A program made the translations under genes and the position numbers. The notes below the pieces were generated by a model that saw only the letters and a program-made list of their open reading frames with translations, was not told the origin of the DNA and did not search any database. A stretch of DNA of 64,000 nt from Desulfobacteraceae bacterium (GTDB lineage: Bacteria > Desulfobacterota > DSM-4660 > Desulfatiglandales > Desulfatiglandaceae): the NCBI GenBank assembly GCA_016844935.1, contig JAERTK010000069.1, forward strand, positions 1-64,000. Reading direction: 5' to 3'. Within the stretch, counting starts at the first letter, position 1. Each line of letters begins with the position of its first letter. This document shows positions 1 to 8,998 of the stretch, piece by piece.

Positions 1-663
1 GGGAGAGATCACTACCGGGCCGGCTGGAAACATGGATCCAGCTACGGTACAAAAGGTATCTACCAGGGCTGTTCTCAGGGAGTGGGGTGGGGTTTCAGAG
101 GTCACGCGGCCGGTGGTGTCGGCATCCTCCATGATTCCGGCGGGAACGATGTCTATGAGGCGGGTAATTTTTCCCAAGGGGTCGGGTATTTTCTCGGGTT
201 GGGGGTACTCAGGGATGATGCCGGGCACGATGTCTACAGGGGGAGCCGGTATTGCCAGGGTGCCGCGGCCCATGAAGCCGCCGGGGTGCTGTTGGATCTT
301 GGCGGAAATGACGTCTATTCGGGGAGAATCGCGGCAAACCAGGGGGCGGCCTGGGATCTTTCCGTGGCCTCTCTTGTGGATTATTCGGGCAATGATGTCT
401 ACAGGGCGGGCGATTTTTCCCTGGGGGCCGGAGCCCAGAACGGCATGGGGATTTTCTTTGACGGAGAAGGGAACGATCGGTATGAGAGTCCGGAAAGATC
501 ATTGGGGTTCAGCGGCGGTCTTTCATACGGGGGTGGCAGAAATGCCGGCAACATGGGGATATTCCTGGATTTGGGCGGTGAGAGGGACTTTTTTGCCGTG
601 AAAAGGAGAAAAAACAACAGGTTTTCTGTTCAAGGGAATATGGAGATTTTTCTGGATGAGTGA
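1..663 (+). CDS. GNDxY-repeat protein, 3' part
   Basis: The reading frame is open from the first base of the window, so the start lies upstream and only the last 220 residues are visible. The visible part consists of degenerate repeats of about 32 residues with the pattern GGNDVYxAGxxSQGxG followed by GxGxLxDxxGND; at least five copies can be seen. The regular Gly, Asn-Asp and Tyr spacing suggests a beta-solenoid or other stacked repeat, probably extracytoplasmic, but I do not recognise a named family. The last 8 bases overlap the start of the VanZ-like gene (ATGAGTGA), so the two are probably translationally coupled. Real gene: fairly certain; function: unknown. Confidence 0.75.
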   Translation, partial: GRDHYRAGWKHGSSYGTKGIYQGCSQGVGWGFRGHAAGGVGILHDSGGNDVYEAGNFSQGVGYFLGLGVLRDDAGHDVYRGSRYCQGAAAHEAAGVLLDLGGNDVYSGRIAANQGAAWDLSVASLVDYSGNDVYRAGDFSLGAGAQNGMGIFFDGEGNDRYESPERSLGFSGGLSYGGGRNAGNMGIFLDLGGERDFFAVKRRKNNRFSVQGNMEIFLDE

Positions 664-1570
664 CGGTGTTAAGGTCGAAGAGTTTGGGGGAAATGGTATT
701 TTTCCATTATTCTGGCCCGTTGTGACGCTGGTTTACTGGCTCCTGACCAGCCTGCTTCACCTTGAAATATCCAAGATCATTGTATCCCCGGTTTCAACGC
801 CCCTGGGAGCGTTCACCCCTGCGGATTACAGTCGCCATTTTTCGTGGGGCCTTCTGATTCTGGGCGCTCTGTTCATACTTTTTACGGCCATCAGCGGGAA
901 AGCCCGTCTAAGGACCGCCGTCTACTGGATTGTGTGGGGAACAGCTGTTTATGGTGCCAACCGCTTGCTGGTATTTACACCCAATGAATATGCTCACTAT
1001 CCCCAGTATGCGCTTCTTGCGGTGTTGCTGGTGATGTGGCGGGATCCCCACCGGGAAAATTGGCCCATCGGTAATCTCATCTTCTGGGGAACGGCCCTGG
1101 GAATCGCGGATGAGTTGATGCAGTATTTTTTTATCTGCCCGTCCTACGGGGACTACCTTGATTTTAACGATTTTGTATTGAACCAACTGGGTATTGTGGC
1201 TGGGCTTCTACTGGTTTACGGTTTTCGAGAGCAGGGAGCCAACATAAGGCCTCTTTCCCCCATTCACAAAACCAGGGCGTTTAAAACGATCATTATTGCC
1301 TTTGCCATGGTCTCGGTTCTGATTGCAACGGATCGCCTGAGGGTCACGCCGCCTGAAGAGATACCGCCGGGGGGCATTTCCGCGGTGACCGGCAGAACGA
1401 TCCTTTATTTTGAGCGAAAGCCAGGGATTACCGGAAACTGGAACCGCGTCGGGGGGGGAAGATCTTATTATGTTCTCTCGCCGGCAGCCGGACTGCCTTT
1501 ACTGTTGGCCCTGGGGTTTCTCTTTGCCTCGTTTGACCCCCGGGTTCTGAAAATAGTCAAATTTTTCTAA
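656..1570 (+). CDS. VanZ-like family membrane protein
   Basis: A 304-residue protein with about seven hydrophobic segments. The region around residues 100-185 has the features of the VanZ-like family: an Asn-Glu-x-x-His-x-x-x-Tyr segment at the end of one membrane helix, then Asp-Glu-x-x-Gln, then Asp-x-x-x-Asn before the next helix. A large C-terminal part (residues 210-290) contains an extra soluble segment before a last membrane helix. VanZ itself affects teicoplanin resistance, but most family members have no known role. The gene overlaps the repeat protein upstream by 8 bases and is followed 18 bases later by a radical SAM gene, so the three probably form an operon. Confidence 0.75.
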   Translation: MSDGVKVEEFGGNGIFPLFWPVVTLVYWLLTSLLHLEISKIIVSPVSTPLGAFTPADYSRHFSWGLLILGALFILFTAISGKARLRTAVYWIVWGTAVYGANRLLVFTPNEYAHYPQYALLAVLLVMWRDPHRENWPIGNLIFWGTALGIADELMQYFFICPSYGDYLDFNDFVLNQLGIVAGLLLVYGFREQGANIRPLSPIHKTRAFKTIIIAFAMVSVLIATDRLRVTPPEEIPPGGISAVTGRTILYFERKPGITGNWNRVGGGRSYYVLSPAAGLPLLLALGFLFASFDPRVLKIVKFF

Positions 1571-1588
1571 TATTTCCGTTGGTTTCAT

Positions 1589-3022
1589 ATGCGAATTGTG
1601 CTGGTTCACCCGACGGGATCCAACTGGGTCCCCGGAAAAAATGATGTCACGGCCGTCGCCAATCGCATGGCCCCTCTGGGATTGCTCTCCATTGCGGCGT
1701 ACCTGGAGCAGGAAGGCCACGAGGTCTCTGTTGTGGATTGCCTGGGACCCGGGGGGGGGCCGAAAAACAATGACGCCCATGCTCAGCGCATCCTTCAGAA
1801 AGGTCCTCATATGGTGGGCTTTTCTGCCACCACTTCCGGATTTCTGGACGGTTATGATCTGGCGGTCCGGATCAAGGCCCGTCGCCCTCATGTGAAAACG
1901 GTTTTCGGCGGCGTGCACATATCCGCCTTGGGCGCGACCCTTCTGAATGGGTATGAGGCGATTGATTATCTCTGCATGGGCGAAGGCGAAGTAACCCTGG
2001 CTGAACTGGCCTCCGGAAAAAATCCGGCCCATGTGAACGGACTGGTCTGGAGGGATGAAGGGCAGGCGATACGCAATCCGCCACGGTCGCAGATGCCTGA
2101 CCTGGACGATCTTCCCTTTCCGTCCTATGAAAAGCTGAAAGGGTTCCCGAAAGGGTACAACCTGCCCCTCTTCAGTTACATTAATACCCCGGGGGCCACC
2201 ATGGTCACCAGCCGTGGATGTCCTTACCAATGTTCATTCTGCGACCGTTCCGTTTTCAGCCGCGGATACCGCTATAATTCGGCTGCCTATGTTTATGCCC
2301 ATGCGGCCTATCTGAAACGCCGTTTCGGGGTTCGTCATATCAATATTTACGATGATCTGTTCACGGCCCACCGGAACCGTATTACGGAATTTTGCAGCCT
2401 CTTGGTCTCAAAACCGTTGGACATGCAGTTTAATTGCGCCGTTCGGGTGGGACATTGTGATGATGAACTCCTGGAGATGCTGAAATCAGCCGGTTTTCTT
2501 CAGCTTTCCCTGGGTATTGAGACCGGAGATGAAAGCCAGATGGCTGTGCACAAGCCGGGGGTTCGTCTTGAAGCGGTTCGCGATACGGTGCGGCGCATTC
2601 AGGAAAAGGGCCTGAGGGCCAAGGGATTGTTCATGGTGGGCTTGCCCGGAGAAACCGTCGAGTCCATTCAAAAGACCACCGCGTTTGCCCTCTCCCTGGG
2701 ACTCGACGATATGAATATGAGTAAATTTACACCGTTTCACGGAGCGCCCCTGTGGGCTTCCATTCGGGACCAAGGTTCATTGGACGAGGACTGGCGCAAA
2801 ATGAATTGTCTGAACTTTGTTTTTATCCCCAGAAGCATTGATTCCAGGGAGACCCTCGAACAGCTCTACAATCAGCACGTCAAACGTTTTTATACGGACC
2901 CGGCATGGCGAAGGCGCTTCAGGAGCCGTCTGTGGGAACACCGGCGGAGCCTGATCTATTTTGTGCGGCATCTGCCCAGCTTTCTGAGCGCCAGGCGGAA
3001 TTTTGAACCGGAAAAATTTTAA
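1589..3022 (+). CDS. B12-binding domain radical SAM protein
   Basis: A 477-residue protein with an N-terminal cobalamin-binding-like domain (residues 1-140, starting with a beta strand and a Pro-Leu-Gly-Leu segment) and a radical SAM domain beginning near residue 210. The [4Fe-4S] cluster motif is visible as CPYQCSFC (CxxxCxxC). A segment ending GLFMVGLPGET is typical of this class, as in anaerobic Mg-protoporphyrin cyclase (BchE)-like and methylthiotransferase-like enzymes. The substrate cannot be read from the sequence. The last ~30 codons are duplicated, with changes, at 9268-9359. After the stop codon, 22 bases are identical to the 3' end of arfB, so this gene once lay tail-to-tail with arfB or a copy of it. 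Confidence 0.85.
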   Translation: MRIVLVHPTGSNWVPGKNDVTAVANRMAPLGLLSIAAYLEQEGHEVSVVDCLGPGGGPKNNDAHAQRILQKGPHMVGFSATTSGFLDGYDLAVRIKARRPHVKTVFGGVHISALGATLLNGYEAIDYLCMGEGEVTLAELASGKNPAHVNGLVWRDEGQAIRNPPRSQMPDLDDLPFPSYEKLKGFPKGYNLPLFSYINTPGATMVTSRGCPYQCSFCDRSVFSRGYRYNSAAYVYAHAAYLKRRFGVRHINIYDDLFTAHRNRITEFCSLLVSKPLDMQFNCAVRVGHCDDELLEMLKSAGFLQLSLGIETGDESQMAVHKPGVRLEAVRDTVRRIQEKGLRAKGLFMVGLPGETVESIQKTTAFALSLGLDDMNMSKFTPFHGAPLWASIRDQGSLDEDWRKMNCLNFVFIPRSIDSRETLEQLYNQHVKRFYTDPAWRRRFRSRLWEHRRSLIYFVRHLPSFLSARRNFEPEKF

Positions 3023-3042
3023 TCCCAATCCCTGGCGGATCG
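2931..3042 (+). repeat. Direct repeat copy A, flanking the caspase/cyclase operon
   Basis: About 112 bases that recur imperfectly at 9268-9379. The first part is the 3' end of the radical SAM gene. The last 22 bases after its stop read, on the minus strand, as the last codons of arfB (RSARDWD and stop). In the coding part the two copies differ at both silent and replacement sites; the arfB tail is identical. The pair brackets the minus-strand operon at 3056-8998. Confidence 0.85.
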
Positions 3043-3055
3043 ACGGATTTTGGCA

Positions 3056-5395
3056 CTAACCCACCATGAGCCGAAATGTTTTATCGAGGAATCGTTTTGT
3101 GTCCTCTGGCAGAGACGTAAATCTTAAACTGGCACTGACATGGGAAGAGGTCGTCGTGGGCGGATCAATAGATGTGACTTTTGCGTAAATCTCAGAGAGA
3201 GACGAGGTCCCGGTGGAAACCAAGAGAATCTTGAGGTTCGAAAACAACGCCACCGCCTCGTCGAGTGTGACCTCGGCACCCAATGGAGAAAGCCCTGTTA
3301 ATCGGCCTGGTATTCCCCTGTCCGATACCGTTTTACCTTCCACAACAAAACAAATCATCGCCAGTGGTGCATTAAGACCCCTGAATTCCTCAGGCGCCAT
3401 CTCATGTAAAGTAACTTCGTATTTTCCCTTTATACCTTTGACATCATGAAGTGTCACCGCCTGATCGATACCCTTAAAACAAACCTCCATGGTATCCTGT
3501 ATCACCAAAAGGGATCGTATCTTCTGATAAGTGGCAGAGCTGATCAGGATTTGTCTGCCGATGGTGTTGGCCTCGATCCTATAAGTCGTGTTGATAGGGC
3601 TTCCCACTGCGCCGTATTTGGTTCGTTTTTCAGATCCGATGTTGCCAACAACGACCTCGCCTGTATTAATGCCGATACCCATTGAGAGTTCAGGGAGATT
3701 TTCTTGCCGCTGGGCTCTATTTACTCCGAGCATTTCATTTTGCATCTCGATGGCGCACGCGACGGCCCGCTCCGTGTCATCGCTTGCACTAAGAGGCGCG
3801 CCAAAGAATACTAAGATACCATCACCTTGCAGTTCATCTACGGTTCCCCTGTATCGTGCAATAATTTCCATCATTCGCTCAAAGTAGTTGTTGAGGATGT
3901 TGATGATTTCATGGGCAGGGAGTTTGGTTGAAAGGGAAGTGAACCCTCTCAGATCGGATACAAGGAAGGTTACCTGACGGGTCTCTCCGCTCATCTTGAG
4001 ACCCTCAGGTGAACCGAGCAGCTCCTCAACCACTTCTTTGCTTAAATAGCGACCGAAAGTGGTATGAATAAAATGCCGCTCTCGTTCTTCTCTGATGAAG
4101 CGATAAACCACGATAAAGATGGTGGCAAAAACGAGCATCATAAGGGGCCTGAAAATCGGAAAGATGAGGTTACCATAGAAAAACCCCCCACACACAATGG
4201 CCAGATAGGATGCAGCGAGACCGATGGTCCCGAAGGTAAAAAAAAGAGAGGAAAATCTTAAGGAAAGCGCAAAGAGTATGATCAGTAATATGGCCTCCAT
4301 CATCATCTTTTGCGGCCCCGAGAGTTCCCTCAGAAACGATTCCCGAAGGATGGTATGCATGATATTGGCATGAAGCCCACTCGAAAGGAAATTGGCATCA
4401 GTGGGTACGGGACCCAGATCCGACGAACCTGTCAATATCTCCGATACCATGATGATTTTCCCACTCAATTCATCTCGCAACATCTCCATTTCATCACGAT
4501 CGTCTGAAGCGTAAAAGAGATCGGCAAAATCATAGTGCGTCATACGCTCCCATGGACCTATGAAATTAATCAACATGTTTCCATGTCGATCGATGGGGAT
4601 CACGATGTTATGCCCTGATGATTCTCCGGGTCTTTTGGCATCTTTGAGTGTAATCGATTTCCCTGGTCTGACGACGACTTTGTTCGGGGTGACATTGAGA
4701 TAGTCGCAAATCCCCCTGAAGGCAAAGCCTGGATAAAATGCCTCCTCAAACCGAACCAGGAGCGGTATCCTGCGATTGACCCCATCTGGGTCAGTTTTGA
4801 GATTGAGATAGCCTAATCCCTTAGATACTGATGCCAGTTCTGGAAAGGTAATAAGTGGTTTGATCCCCTTATAAAGATCATCATGATCTCCATCAACGGC
4901 CACATTCCACTCTGTCAGTTCGAGGTATCCAATATCTTTTAAATCTCTTTTAGGCTGCTGAGATCTTTGCCCCCCCTTTCTTTCTAAATTGAATGCCATT
5001 CCAAAGTATACGTTACCGGCCCCTTTTGTGGCGTTTATAAACGCACGATCTTCAACTTGATTGGAACGTGCTGCAAAAATGAAGTCGTACATTTGGGCTG
5101 ATACGTTCATCTTGGCCAGGTTTTGTATCACTCGCGCGAAATGAGAGCGATCGAGGTAAAAGGTTTTCAGCCTCTTAAGGCTTGTATCGGAAATATCCAC
5201 GTGGACGATAGTGTCGTCGTAATTGGGCTGGAAATAGGATGAGGATGATCTGAATAGAAAAAGCCGGTCAATGGCCTTTGCATCCCAGGTCTCAAATAGA
5301 TTTGGGAGTAGCCAGAAACACAGGTGGGCAGCCAAATAGGCGCCTGCAATCAAAAGGGTTGTAATTTGAATATGTTGTTTTTTATTTGTGATCAA
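3056..5395 (-). CDS. CHASE2 - class III nucleotide cyclase - PilZ-like protein
   Basis: A 779-residue inner-membrane signalling protein. One N-terminal membrane helix (about 11-30) precedes an extracytoplasmic CHASE2 sensor (to about 355), followed by three membrane helices (365-432) and a class III cyclase domain (475-620). Metal-binding Asp481 and Asp525 are present, as are Asn602 and Arg606. However, the usual adenine-selecting Lys is Glu521 and the partner Asp/Thr is Gly595. This does not match a typical adenylate cyclase and may mean GTP use. Residues 690-775 resemble a PilZ fold with a degenerate motif (RxxxxR, GxSxxG). I chose the TTG at 5395 because it overlaps the end of the DUF4384 gene by 14 bases; no ATG lies near. 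An upstream ATG at 5536 is open but would add 47 residues unlike the family. Confidence 0.85.
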   Translation of the reverse strand: MITNKKQHIQITTLLIAGAYLAAHLCFWLLPNLFETWDAKAIDRLFLFRSSSSYFQPNYDDTIVHVDISDTSLKRLKTFYLDRSHFARVIQNLAKMNVSAQMYDFIFAARSNQVEDRAFINATKGAGNVYFGMAFNLERKGGQRSQQPKRDLKDIGYLELTEWNVAVDGDHDDLYKGIKPLITFPELASVSKGLGYLNLKTDPDGVNRRIPLLVRFEEAFYPGFAFRGICDYLNVTPNKVVVRPGKSITLKDAKRPGESSGHNIVIPIDRHGNMLINFIGPWERMTHYDFADLFYASDDRDEMEMLRDELSGKIIMVSEILTGSSDLGPVPTDANFLSSGLHANIMHTILRESFLRELSGPQKMMMEAILLIILFALSLRFSSLFFTFGTIGLAASYLAIVCGGFFYGNLIFPIFRPLMMLVFATIFIVVYRFIREERERHFIHTTFGRYLSKEVVEELLGSPEGLKMSGETRQVTFLVSDLRGFTSLSTKLPAHEIINILNNYFERMMEIIARYRGTVDELQGDGILVFFGAPLSASDDTERAVACAIEMQNEMLGVNRAQRQENLPELSMGIGINTGEVVVGNIGSEKRTKYGAVGSPINTTYRIEANTIGRQILISSATYQKIRSLLVIQDTMEVCFKGIDQAVTLHDVKGIKGKYEVTLHEMAPEEFRGLNAPLAMICFVVEGKTVSDRGIPGRLTGLSPLGAEVTLDEAVALFSNLKILLVSTGTSSLSEIYAKVTSIDPPTTTSSHVSASLRFTSLPEDTKRFLDKTFRLMVG

Positions 5396-6080
5396 TGGTA
5401 AACGTCTTGCCGTAAAAATTAGATGCCGAGACCTCAGACGCAATCGGATCGATATCGGGAAAATCGTATTGCTCGCCTTTGAGATCCCCCCGAACATTAC
5501 CCCCGATGGCAATAGGGCGTTCCGCGGGGGTCGCAAGTTTTCGATTCTTCCGCTTTATATTTCTGATCTCCGCAAGGAGCTGTTTGGCCAGTTCCTTTTT
5601 TTCTTTACCGGCGGTAAAATCGTATTTCAGGTACTGTGCCTCAAGCTGGTGTAATCGTTCGGCAGACGCGAGAAGGTAAAAGGTTTCAAACCCTACATTC
5701 TTGTCCAATTCAAACCATGTTTTCCCCTTGGGGATGTAATAGTTCTCACCTGTTTTATAGCCTGTATCAAACAGCTCAAGCTTGTAAGGGAACAAAAGGT
5801 TTATCTGATCCTTTGCGGTTCTGTAAAACAGGTACACAAAACATCTGTTTTTAAGCTGGATCAGCAGCTTTAGACGATCCCCGGTTTTCAGAACGGTATC
5901 ACGTGTGATAGCGACGAGCCTGCGGTCATCTGTTGCCCCGACCATTGCACCAAATGCCCAGCGGAAGGAAACCGCATTTTTTCCCTTCTGTTCCGCAATG
6001 ACCTCTCCCCGGGTCGAAAAAAGGGAGAATAGAAAGATAGCAAGGAACAGGGATAGATAATTTGGTAGAAAACGGTTCAT
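5382..6080 (-). CDS. DUF4384 domain protein, secreted
   Basis: A 232-residue protein with an N-terminal signal peptide (hydrophobic core at residues 8-22). The central region (about 60-150) matches the DUF4384 pattern: a GDRLKLLIQ strand, a Cys-Phe-Val-Tyr-Leu strand, LLFPYK, a YYIP turn, a Trp-Phe-Glu-Leu-Asp segment, then ETFYLLASAE. DUF4384 domains are often found beside or fused to caspase-like proteases in bacteria; their role is not established. The gene lies 35 bases after the caspase gene and overlaps the cyclase gene by 14 bases, so the three are probably co-expressed. The C-terminal 70 residues are charged and look non-globular. Confidence 0.8.
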   Translation of the reverse strand: MNRFLPNYLSLFLAIFLFSLFSTRGEVIAEQKGKNAVSFRWAFGAMVGATDDRRLVAITRDTVLKTGDRLKLLIQLKNRCFVYLFYRTAKDQINLLFPYKLELFDTGYKTGENYYIPKGKTWFELDKNVGFETFYLLASAERLHQLEAQYLKYDFTAGKEKKELAKQLLAEIRNIKRKNRKLATPAERPIAIGGNVRGDLKGEQYDFPDIDPIASEVSASNFYGKTFTIDHK

Positions 6081-6115
6081 CTTATTCCCCTCCAGTCAGC
6101 GTTATCGTTTTTGGA

Positions 6116-8152
6116 TTATTTTTCCCCGATAAAAAAGAGAAACTCACCTTCCCCTTCCAACCTGCCGTATAATGGGGTTTGTGCTTGATTAGATGCATTT
6201 GAAACCGCCGGTCTGAGATAGGCTCCCAACTCAGTTCCGGTTACCACAGTGTCTTTATTGAAATCCCCATTCCCTTCAAGGGCTTTTAGAAGATAAGTGG
6301 TAAAAAGACCATGTCCCTCTTTCTCCTGCACCTGCTCGCCCTTGCCCCCGGCGGTGATGATCTGGACCGCACGCATGGAGGATATTTTTCTCAAATACCC
6401 TTCGAATTCAGGAGAGACCGTTATCATCCCCCGGCTGAATCCCAGTCCGGAGTAACAGGAATCCATGATATAAAGAATATGTTTGGCGGCAATACGGCTG
6501 GAAAGACCCCTGATTTGATCCATGGAAATGCCCGTTGACGTGTAATTGTCCACGCCGGCATCAACCGGAATGATGTAACCTTCCTTTCCCCCGTTCGGGA
6601 GATCGTGCGTCTGACCATGACCGGCGAAATAAAAGACCACCCGGTCGTTACGCTGAACCTTTTTGGGCAGGTAATCATAGAGAGCGGTCAGGATTCTTCT
6701 TTGCGTCGCCTCACGACCCAGTATGACCATTATGTCGTCAAAACCCTCTTCTTTCAGTCGAGCCTTGACAGCCCTGGCGTCAGCAACACCAAACTCGAGC
6801 ACGGGCCATTTCTCATACTGATTAATGCCCACGACCACGGCAAATGACTTGCGATAAAATTCACGGGCAGTCCCGGGTCGCCCGGCATCGATGGGCCCCA
6901 TTGCTGCTGCGGTCTGTTTGGCCAATTCGGCCATAAGTTCTTCTTTTCTGGCCTTGATCGCTGCCAAAGTCTTCCGCCTGGCCCGCTCGGCCTCTTCGGC
7001 TTTCTTCTTTGCCAAACGAGTTTTTTCCGCCTTTTTTCTTGCCAGTTCCGCTTCAAGTTTTTCCTGTTTTATCCTTTCGATCTCTAAGGCCTCTAAACGT
7101 GCTTTCTCAGCTTTGAGAGCTTTTTGTCTGGCCAACGCTTCCTTCTGTTTTTTTTGACGGGCTAGTTTTGTTTCAAGCTCTTTACGACGGACCCGCTCGG
7201 CCTTCTGTTTGGCCTGTTGAGCTTCGCGTTCTTTTTGCCTTGCAATTATGGCCTCCATTTCCTTCTGCTTAGCCAATTCAGCCTCGATCTTTTTCTGTTT
7301 CTCTTTTTGTGCCGCTAGTCTTTTTCCCCGCTCTATCATTGCATTTTTCGCTTCTGCACTCAGGGCTGCGGCGATTTTCGGCGCGGTATCTCTTTTTACC
7401 GTCAGTGACAATGTGGACCGGTTACCAGCCTTGTCCGTAGCCTCAATCTCCATATTATTCAGACCCACATTGAGGGGAACATCTTTGAGGAAACGACCGT
7501 CTTTTTCCAGAAACGCCTCTTGATTGTTTATCTTGAGCCAGGCCACCCCGCTTTTGTCTGAGGCTATCCCGCGAACGGTCATGATTTCATTTATAAATGA
7601 GACCGTGACCCCATGAGGGGTTGAGGGTTCGTAAAGTTTTATTTGGGGTCCCGTCCTATCGGATGCCCGTTCTATCTCCAACTTCAATGAGAGCGCCCTG
7701 GGGTAGTCGGATCGGATATTGAGTGATTTGTTCAGGTGTCGGTGGGCCATGTCCAGGTTGCCCTTTTCATAGAACAATGAGGCGAGGAGGTAATAAAGTT
7801 TATAGTTGACGGATCCAAGCTCAGCAGCCTTGGTAAAAAACTTTATGGCCTTTTCGGGTTTGCCTTCTTTCCGGAAATAGTTGCCGACCAGTTCATAGGG
7901 TCTGATAAAACCTGGGCAGAGTTCAATGGCTTCCATATAATACTGGTAGGCACTCCCCTTCTGCGAAGCAAACTTCCCCTTCCAGAAAAGAGATGGGGCT
8001 ATATCACAGCCGGAAGAAAGGGTGGGTGAATTGAGATTTAGTCCTCCGGATATGTGTTCGTCCCCGGGTGAGGAGGCGATGCCCGCAGTTGCTAAGAAAA
8101 AAAGACAAACCAGCAACATAGCTGTGAGGCTGATGCCTACTTTTCTCATCAT
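6116..8152 (-). CDS. Secreted caspase-like (peptidase C14) protein with TPR and coiled coil
   Basis: A protein of about 678 residues. In order: a signal peptide (about 1-27); TPR-like helices (65-160); an Ig-like or Big-like strand-rich domain (170-256); a long Lys/Arg/Glu-rich coiled coil with ARQKE/KQKE-type repeats (265-415); and a caspase-like domain (437-676). The catalytic dyad is visible as the His in YFAGHGQ (near residue 512) and the Cys in MDSCYSG (near 566), so the protease looks intact. Start: a purine-rich GGGGGAC lies directly before two adjacent ATGs (8152 and 8149), which rules against the upstream ATG at 8161. The protein is probably periplasmic. It is the second gene of the lipoprotein-caspase-DUF4384-cyclase operon. 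Confidence 0.85.
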   Translation of the reverse strand: MMRKVGISLTAMLLVCLFFLATAGIASSPGDEHISGGLNLNSPTLSSGCDIAPSLFWKGKFASQKGSAYQYYMEAIELCPGFIRPYELVGNYFRKEGKPEKAIKFFTKAAELGSVNYKLYYLLASLFYEKGNLDMAHRHLNKSLNIRSDYPRALSLKLEIERASDRTGPQIKLYEPSTPHGVTVSFINEIMTVRGIASDKSGVAWLKINNQEAFLEKDGRFLKDVPLNVGLNNMEIEATDKAGNRSTLSLTVKRDTAPKIAAALSAEAKNAMIERGKRLAAQKEKQKKIEAELAKQKEMEAIIARQKEREAQQAKQKAERVRRKELETKLARQKKQKEALARQKALKAEKARLEALEIERIKQEKLEAELARKKAEKTRLAKKKAEEAERARRKTLAAIKARKEELMAELAKQTAAAMGPIDAGRPGTAREFYRKSFAVVVGINQYEKWPVLEFGVADARAVKARLKEEGFDDIMVILGREATQRRILTALYDYLPKKVQRNDRVVFYFAGHGQTHDLPNGGKEGYIIPVDAGVDNYTSTGISMDQIRGLSSRIAAKHILYIMDSCYSGLGFSRGMITVSPEFEGYLRKISSMRAVQIITAGGKGEQVQEKEGHGLFTTYLLKALEGNGDFNKDTVVTGTELGAYLRPAVSNASNQAQTPLYGRLEGEGEFLFFIGEK

Positions 8153-8203
8153 GTCCCCCATACGTTTACAGGGACAAATTGAAAGCGGATCTTTGAAATT
8201 CGG

Positions 8204-8998
8204 CTATATATCATTTTCAATGATCTCTTCAGCGGCGTTTATCCTGAAATTATCGAAGGTGGCTGTGATGGGTGTCTTTGCTGTGATGGATGTTCTTATC
8301 GACGTAAAATTGCCAAGGTTAAAACCGATCATAACATCGTTCGGAATGGACCGGAAAGTGTCTACTTCCTTCCATTGGACATCTCCTTTTGTTTTGAATA
8401 GAGTGCTTATTTTATCCTCTATTCTCACGATCCTAAAAGTGCCGTCGAATATATCCCGGTTTGCTCGTCTATCCCAGTTTTCTCGATGTATTTTGCCTTT
8501 TCGTATGTCGAGTGAAAAAATCATGTTGTAATCGTTACCTTCCTGCTTTAACAGACCCAAGAAAACAGAGTTGAGCTTATGGAGGTCGCTCCCTTTATCA
8601 AGAACACCGAAGATCAATAACTGATCCATATCGTAAACAAATTCCAAAAAATTGGTCCGACAATCCACCTGAATGTCAAAATCCCCCCTGAGGCTATATT
8701 TGGACCCCAGTCCTCCCTTGCTGAAACAGCCTGTTTCGGTTTCAATACTAAATTTGCCATCCTTGATCCCCACTTTTGCCAGCTTAAAATTCGCTTTCTG
8801 GACCTCATTAGGAATGTACCCGGCTTTTTCCCACAATTCGGTGCGGAAATTATCAAAAGAATCATTGTAATACGCCAGTTTGTTTTGGGGTAAAGTCTTT
8901 TCTATTTTTAGGGATGCAGTGTCTGTGACACATCCCGTGAAAAAAGCTGAAAAAGCAGCTGAAAAAGCGATAATGATCAATGCCAAAACTCTTCTCAT
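8204..8998 (-). CDS. Putative lipoprotein, LamG/ConA-like fold
   Basis: A 264-residue protein with a lipoprotein signal peptide: hydrophobic core then FTGC, with Cys near residue 22. After the lipobox the chain is rich in alternating strands, with the pattern of concanavalin-like jelly-roll domains (LRGDFDIQVDC, FRIVRIED, and a final ATFDNFRI). A binding rather than catalytic role is likely, but no ligand can be named. It is the first gene of the operon that continues with the caspase gene 51 bases downstream, and it has a clear AAGGAGG ribosome-binding site. Confidence 0.7.
   Translation of the reverse strand: MRRVLALIIIAFSAAFSAFFTGCVTDTASLKIEKTLPQNKLAYYNDSFDNFRTELWEKAGYIPNEVQKANFKLAKVGIKDGKFSIETETGCFSKGGLGSKYSLRGDFDIQVDCRTNFLEFVYDMDQLLIFGVLDKGSDLHKLNSVFLGLLKQEGNDYNMIFSLDIRKGKIHRENWDRRANRDIFDGTFRIVRIEDKISTLFKTKGDVQWKEVDTFRSIPNDVMIGFNLGNFTSIRTSITAKTPITATFDNFRINAAEEIIENDI

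Noticed and set aside
1499-2230. Minus-strand ORF opposite the radical SAM gene
   Set aside because: Shadow of a gene with an intact CxxxCxxC motif and full-length domain order.
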